The position numbers and the translations under genes are program-made. Under the pieces are notes generated by a model. The model did not search any database, was not told the origin of the DNA, and was given only the letters and a program-made list of their open reading frames with translations. From Firmicutes bacterium UBA3914 (GTDB lineage Bacteria > Bacillota > Limnochordia > Darwinibacteriales > Darwinibacteriaceae): DNA of 9,623 bases. Shown in pieces: positions 6,474 through 9,623 of this stretch. Location: positions 37,837 to 47,459 of the forward strand of contig DGEY01000050.1 of assembly GCA_002391385.1 (NCBI GenBank). Reading direction: 5' to 3'. Position 1 is the stretch's first letter, and the number at the start of each line of letters is the position of its first letter.

Positions 6474-7331
6474 TCAGACGCAGTAGAGAAAGACCGCCAC
6501 TGTACCCGGCCCGGCATGCACCCCGATGGTGGCTCCAATTTCCCCCACCACTACTTCATCTTGGAGATCTAAAATCTCCGGGAGTGCTTCCGCCAGGGCG
6601 TCGGCTTCGGTTTGGTTATCCGCGTGGCTGACGGCAGCTTTGAGCTGTTTGCCAGGGTTCCGTTCCCGAAACTCCGCACCGAGCTCCCGCAAGCGCTTAA
6701 AGGCCTTGGCCCTCCCCCGGATCTTTTCAAAGGGGGCCACCTGGCCGTCCACCAAAGTGAGGACCGGTTTGATGTTGAGCAGGGTTCCCACCAAGGCGGA
6801 AGCTAGCCCAATGCGCCCGTTTCTCTGCAGATACTCCAGGGTATCCACGACAAAGTAGACCCGCAAGGAGTCTAAGATGCCCTCAACCTCCGTGAGGATC
6901 TCCTCGGCGCTTTTTCCCGCCTGGGCTGCCTTGGCCGCTGCGATGGTGGGGACGCCGATACCTAAAGAAGCGGCTCTGCTGTCCACCACATGGACCGTGA
7001 TCTTGGGATCGATCATGGTAGTGGCCAGCATGGCCGACTGGTAAGTCCCGCTCATCTTGCTGCTCAAGTGGATGGAGATGATGGTATCGCCGGGCTTGGC
7101 GATGCGTTCATACACTTCCACGAACTCCGCGGGGGAAGGCTGGCTGGTACTGGGCATGCGGGTCTCCTGTTTCAGCCGGGCGTAAAACTCCGCGGCGGTG
7201 AGATCCACGCCGTCCTTGAACACCTCATCCCCAAAGCGCACCGTCAGGGGCACCACTTGGATGCCCAGTTCCTCCCTGAGCTTGACCGGCAGATCACTGC
7301 CGCTGTCTGTTACCACATGGATTTGACCCAT
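6474..7331 (-). CDS. fakB: DegV family fatty acid-binding protein (FakB-like)
   Basis: 285-aa DegV-family protein. FakB proteins hold a free fatty acid in a buried pocket and present its carboxylate to the kinase FakA; the acyl phosphate then enters phospholipid synthesis through PlsX/PlsY. Family signatures are VTDSGSDLP (7-15), the MPSTSQPSP loop with Thr62, LSSKMSGTYQSA (89-100) with Ser94, DTLEYLQRNGRIG in the middle, and GVHAGPG (270-276) with His272 near the C-terminus. These positions fit the pocket residues known in characterised FakB proteins. The start is ATG 7331, with GGGAGGG at 7338-7344 and a 6-nt spacer. It lies 24 nt behind fakA in the same operon, where Bacillus has sdaAB/sdaAA. 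Pairing with FakA supports FakB over an unrelated DegV role; which fatty acid it binds cannot be told. Confidence 0.92.
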   Translation of the reverse strand: MGQIHVVTDSGSDLPVKLREELGIQVVPLTVRFGDEVFKDGVDLTAAEFYARLKQETRMPSTSQPSPAEFVEVYERIAKPGDTIISIHLSSKMSGTYQSAMLATTMIDPKITVHVVDSRAASLGIGVPTIAAAKAAQAGKSAEEILTEVEGILDSLRVYFVVDTLEYLQRNGRIGLASALVGTLLNIKPVLTLVDGQVAPFEKIRGRAKAFKRLRELGAEFRERNPGKQLKAAVSHADNQTEADALAEALPEILDLQDEVVVGEIGATIGVHAGPGTVAVFLYCV

Positions 7332-7355
7332 TTCTATCCCTCCCCAGGGACCTGT

Positions 7356-9029
7356 TTATTCAACGGAGACGATGTAGTAATAGAGGGGCTGCCCCCCGGC
7401 GTACACTTCCACTTCACACTCGGGGAACTCGGCGCTGATCAGCTCGGTGAGCTCCTGGGCCGCCGCCTCATCCAGATCCGCGCCGTAGTAGATGCTGATC
7501 ACCGACGAGTCTTCATCCACCATTTTGCGCAGCAGATCCTGGGCCACACTGGCGGGCGTGGCGCCCACCACGGCGATCTTACCCTCCGCCAGGCCGATGA
7601 TATCCCGCTCTTCAATGTGCAGATCGCCGGCCACCGTGGAGCGGACCGCGTAGGTGATCTCCCCGGTCTTCACTTCCCGCATCCCCTCTTCCATGGCGGC
7701 CAGGTTATCCTCCAGGGAATCCTCGGCCACGAAGTACATGAGGGCCGCGATCCCTTGGGGCACAGAGCGGGTAGGTACAACACCCACCGGCTTTTCCGCC
7801 AGTTCCTTGGCCTGCTGGGCAGAGAAGATCACGTTCTTGTTGTTGGGCAGGATGATCACCTGTTCAGCGTTGACGCTGTCGATGGCCCTGACCAGCTCCT
7901 CGGTGCTGGGGTTCATGGTCTGGCCGCCGGTGACGATGCAGTCCACACCCAAACTCTTGAAGATCTCCGCCAGGCCATCTCCGGAAACCACCGCCACAAT
8001 CCCGATGGGCTTCGGTTCGCTCTGCCCCGAGTTGACGGGGAAGTCGATCACGTTATTGCCCACGCTGTAATCCAGGTGGTGGCTTTCCTCATGGCTGGCG
8101 AACTCCTGATTCTGCAGACGCATATTATCGATGGCGATCTCGGTCAGTTCCCCCAGGGCCCCGCAAAACTCCAGGACCTGGCCGGGATGGTCTGTGTGAA
8201 TATGCACCTTCACCACATCGCCGTCGCTCACAACCAAGAGGGAATCGCCCTTGGACTCCAGTTCTCCCCTCACCTGGTGGGGATCGATGCCGCTGCCCAG
8301 GATGATGAACTCGGTGCAGTACTTGTTCACTGAAACTTCCTGTTCCACCTGGGGAACGGCTTCCACCGCCGGCGGCGCCGCCATTTCTGCGAGGAGCTCT
8401 TCCAGCTCCTCAGGCGCGGCGGTCAGCCCCATGAGAAAACCCTCAAACAAACAGACCAGGCCTTGACCGCCTGCGTCCACCACTCCAGCCTGTTTAAGGA
8501 CGGGGAGAATATTGGGTGTGTCCGCCAGGGCCTGCCGGGCCCCATCCAGGGCCGCCTGAAGCACTTCCAGGGCGCCGGCACCTTGGGCAGCGGCCTGCGC
8601 GGCGTGTTCCGCGGCCACCCGGGCCACCGTGAGCATGGTCCCTTCCACCGGCTTCATCACGGCCCGGTAAGTGGTCTGGGAGGCGGTAGCCAGGGCATGG
8701 GCCAGATCCTCCCCGGTGATTTCCTCCTGGACATGGGCTAGGCCATCGGAAAACCCGCGGAAGAACTGGGAAAGGATAACCCCGCTGTTACCCCTGGCCC
8801 CCATGAGGGAACCCCGGGTCAGCAGGGAAGCTAGCCGCCTGATTTCCCCATTGCCGAACTGTTCCAGCTCTTTTGTGGCTGCGCTGAGCGTGAGGGACAT
8901 ATTTGTTCCCGTGTCGCCATCTGGCACCGGGAAGACGTTCAACGCGTTGATTTTATCTTTCTGCTGGTCTAGATGGCGGGCCGCCGCCAGCAGCATGTTT
9001 TTGAAAGCAAACCCATTGATCACGTCCAA
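7356..9029 (-). CDS. fakA: Fatty acid kinase catalytic subunit FakA (YloV, DAK2 domain)
   Basis: Phosphorylates FakB-bound fatty acids with ATP, letting the cell use exogenous or recycled fatty acids. 557 aa with the three-part FakA layout. The N-terminal DhaL/DAK2 kinase domain (about 1-200) has NVFPVPDGDTGTNM, with Mg-binding Asp37 and Asp39, and GARGNSGVILSQFFRG. The middle domain (about 230-330) carries KYCTEF (Cys238) and HIH (His276, His278), which match the zinc site described for staphylococcal FakA. The C-terminal domain (about 345-557) has GQTMNPSTEE and LPNNKNVIFSAQQA and contacts FakB. The start chosen is TTG 9029, because GGAGGA at 9036-9041 lies 6 nt before it and the resulting N-terminus aligns with known FakA proteins. 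The alternative GTG 9047 would overlap the yloU stop as GTGA but has a poor ribosome site. Second gene of yloU-fakA-degV. Confidence 0.95.
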   Translation of the reverse strand: MDVINGFAFKNMLLAAARHLDQQKDKINALNVFPVPDGDTGTNMSLTLSAATKELEQFGNGEIRRLASLLTRGSLMGARGNSGVILSQFFRGFSDGLAHVQEEITGEDLAHALATASQTTYRAVMKPVEGTMLTVARVAAEHAAQAAAQGAGALEVLQAALDGARQALADTPNILPVLKQAGVVDAGGQGLVCLFEGFLMGLTAAPEELEELLAEMAAPPAVEAVPQVEQEVSVNKYCTEFIILGSGIDPHQVRGELESKGDSLLVVSDGDVVKVHIHTDHPGQVLEFCGALGELTEIAIDNMRLQNQEFASHEESHHLDYSVGNNVIDFPVNSGQSEPKPIGIVAVVSGDGLAEIFKSLGVDCIVTGGQTMNPSTEELVRAIDSVNAEQVIILPNNKNVIFSAQQAKELAEKPVGVVPTRSVPQGIAALMYFVAEDSLEDNLAAMEEGMREVKTGEITYAVRSTVAGDLHIEERDIIGLAEGKIAVVGATPASVAQDLLRKMVDEDSSVISIYYGADLDEAAAQELTELISAEFPECEVEVYAGGQPLYYYIVSVE

Positions 9030-9035
9030 CGTTGT

Positions 9036-9041
9036 TCCTCC
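9036..9041 (-). promoter_or_regulatory. Ribosome binding site that sets the fakA start
   Basis: GGAGGA on the minus strand sits between the yloU stop codon and the TTG at 9027-9029, with a 6-nt spacer. If translation began at the upstream GTG (9045-9047), this strong site would lie inside the coding sequence and serve no purpose. It is the main reason for choosing the TTG. Confidence 0.7.
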
Positions 9042-9043
9042 GA

Positions 9044-9412
9044 TCACTTTCTCTTTGGGCGAGTAACTCGCACACCCTGGACCTTCACATTAATGCGGTC
9101 CACCTTCAGGCCGAGCAGGGATTCAACTGCATACTTCACCCGCTCCTGGACATTCCTGGCGACCTCAGATATCTTCACGCCGTATTCCACCACAATGTAG
9201 AGCTGGATGCTGATGCTGTCTTCGTTGAACTGTATATCTACGCCGCGCTCGTAGTTCTCGCGGCGAAGCAAATCCGAGAGCCCTTCCTGGATGTTGCGCG
9301 GGGCCATGCCTACAAGGCCGTAGCATTCCGTGGCCGCCACGCCGGAGATGGTGGCGATTACCCCTTCCTCAATCGCAATCTTGCCGTATGGGCCTTGAAT
9401 CTCTTGGGCCAC
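9044..9412 (-). CDS. yloU: Asp23/Gls24 family envelope protein YloU
   Basis: 122-aa Asp23/Gls24-family (DUF322) protein. Members are small cytoplasmic or membrane-associated proteins linked to cell-envelope homeostasis, and yloU almost always precedes the fakA gene yloV. The fold is recognised by GPYGKIAIEEGVIATISG, then AATECYGLVGMA, a middle RENYERGVDI, the VEYGVKISEVARNVQERV helix and the closing VDRINVKVQGVRV. There are no membrane segments. I chose GTG 9412, with GGAGAGGGGG at 9419-9428 and a 6-nt spacer. This matches the B. subtilis start (Met then about 7 residues before YGxI) and its roughly 120-aa length. An in-frame ATG at 9451 gives 135 aa, but it lies only about 8 nt past the predicted transcription start, with its purine-rich stretch outside the transcript. 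First gene of the operon. Confidence 0.92.
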   Translation of the reverse strand: MAQEIQGPYGKIAIEEGVIATISGVAATECYGLVGMAPRNIQEGLSDLLRRENYERGVDIQFNEDSISIQLYIVVEYGVKISEVARNVQERVKYAVESLLGLKVDRINVKVQGVRVTRPKRK

Positions 9413-9465
9413 AACTGTCCCCCTCTCCACACCATTTCCAAATTGGTCCATCGACTATCATCCCT

Positions 9466-9494
9466 ATTCTACCCATTTGACCCCTGCTTGTAAA
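9466..9494 (-). promoter_or_regulatory. Sigma-A-type promoter for yloU-fakA-degV
   Basis: On the minus strand TTTACA (9489-9494) and TAGAAT (9466-9471) are 17 nt apart, each one mismatch from consensus. Transcription should begin near 9459, giving a leader of about 47 nt to the GTG start of yloU. It lies back to back with the plus-strand promoter at 9531-9559. No operator or riboswitch is visible between them (9495-9530). Confidence 0.65.
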
Positions 9495-9530
9495 GGATTT
9501 TATCTTGGCGGCTGTTTCCCGCATCTCACC

Positions 9531-9559
9531 TTGCATTTCCAAAAACCCTGTGCTACAAT
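9531..9559 (+). promoter_or_regulatory. Sigma-A-type promoter for the divergent rpmB
   Basis: TTGCAT (9531-9536) and TACAAT (9554-9559) are separated by 17 nt. Transcription would start near 9566, about 35 nt before the ATG at 9601. A purine-rich ribosome site, AAAGGGGG (about 9586-9592), lies about 8 nt before that ATG. Confidence 0.75.
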
Positions 9560-9600
9560 GTAGTAGCGTTCAGGAAATCGGTTCAAAGGGGGTAGGAAAC

Positions 9601-9610
9601 ATGGCTAGAC
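9601..9610 (+). CDS. rpmB: Start of ribosomal protein L28 gene (fragment)
   Basis: Only ATGGCTAGAC remains, encoding Met-Ala-Arg plus the first base of the next codon, before adapter sequence takes over. Met-Ala-Arg is a common start for bL28. The call rests mainly on context: in Bacillus and many Clostridia rpmB is transcribed divergently from yloU, and here the start has a good promoter and ribosome site in exactly that arrangement. Three codons cannot prove identity, and the residues read beyond 9610 should not be treated as protein. Confidence 0.6.
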
Positions 9611-9623
9611 CTGTCTCTTATAC
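9611..9623 (+). other. Nextera transposase adapter remnant (sequencing artefact)
   Basis: CTGTCTCTTATAC is identical to the first 13 bases of the reverse complement of the Tn5 mosaic end used in Nextera libraries. It ends flush with the window. Read through from rpmB it gives Pro-Val-Ser-Tyr, the start of a contaminant peptide (VSYTHL...) well known in databases. It should be trimmed, not annotated. Confidence 0.9.

Noticed and set aside
4406..6631. Long plus-strand open frames opposite recG (for example 4406-5347 and 5627-6631).
   Set aside because: They are antisense to a clear recG gene, have unnatural composition rich in Pro, His and Gly, no family features and no ribosome sites. GC-rich codon bias leaves the opposite strand open.
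6990..8333. A 447-codon plus-strand open frame opposite degV and fakA.
   Set aside because: It spans the antisense of two well-identified genes and their intergenic gap, with His/Gly/Asp-rich sequence typical of a mirrored reading frame.
9601..9623. Reading the terminal ORF as a novel protein starting MARPVSY.
   Set aside because: Residues after Met-Ala-Arg come from adapter sequence.

Overview
The window reads as a chromosomal housekeeping segment from a fairly GC-rich, endospore-forming Bacillota, most likely a clostridia-like lineage. The evidence is gene content and order. It joins the Bacillus rpmB/yloU/yloV...recG neighbourhood to the rsmD-coaD-ylbJ-ylbK-ylbN-rpmF neighbourhood, carries the sporulation membrane protein gene ylbJ, and has strong GGAGG-type ribosome sites. 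No mobile element, CRISPR array, tRNA or rRNA was seen. It is probably a metagenomic or draft contig, because its last 13 bases match a Nextera transposase adapter.

Layout on the minus strand, in transcription order from the right end: yloU/asp23 (9044-9412), fakA/yloV (7356-9029) and degV/fakB (6474-7331) form one unit, with a sigma-A-type promoter at 9466-9494 and an intrinsic terminator at 6411-6450. Next comes recG (4394-6391), rsmD (3825-4382), coaD (3334-3828) and a small coiled-coil gene (2849-3337). These are tightly packed, with an 11-nt gap and then two 4-nt GTGA overlaps. ylbJ (1656-2876) is on the plus strand: it converges on the coiled-coil gene with a 28-bp overlap and diverges from the patatin gene ylbK (832-1608). 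Last are yceD/ylbN (185-775) and rpmF (40-228), a two-gene unit with a consensus promoter (792-820), a 44-bp gene overlap and a terminator at 1-34. On the plus strand at the right end, a second promoter (9531-9559) drives what is almost certainly rpmB, of which about 10 bases remain before the adapter.

Functional themes: ribosome biogenesis and ribosomal proteins (rpmF, yceD, rsmD, rpmB); lipid metabolism (FakA kinase with a DegV-type FakB partner, a patatin-like hydrolase, and CoaD for coenzyme A); DNA repair (recG); cell envelope and sporulation (Asp23/YloU, YlbJ).

No undescribed defence or mobile system was found. The points most worth a second look are the adapter at the contig end, the in-place inversion of ylbJ, the yceD/rpmF overlap with its near-leaderless promoter, the conserved coiled-coil gene of unknown function, and several start codons that differ from the longest reading frame.
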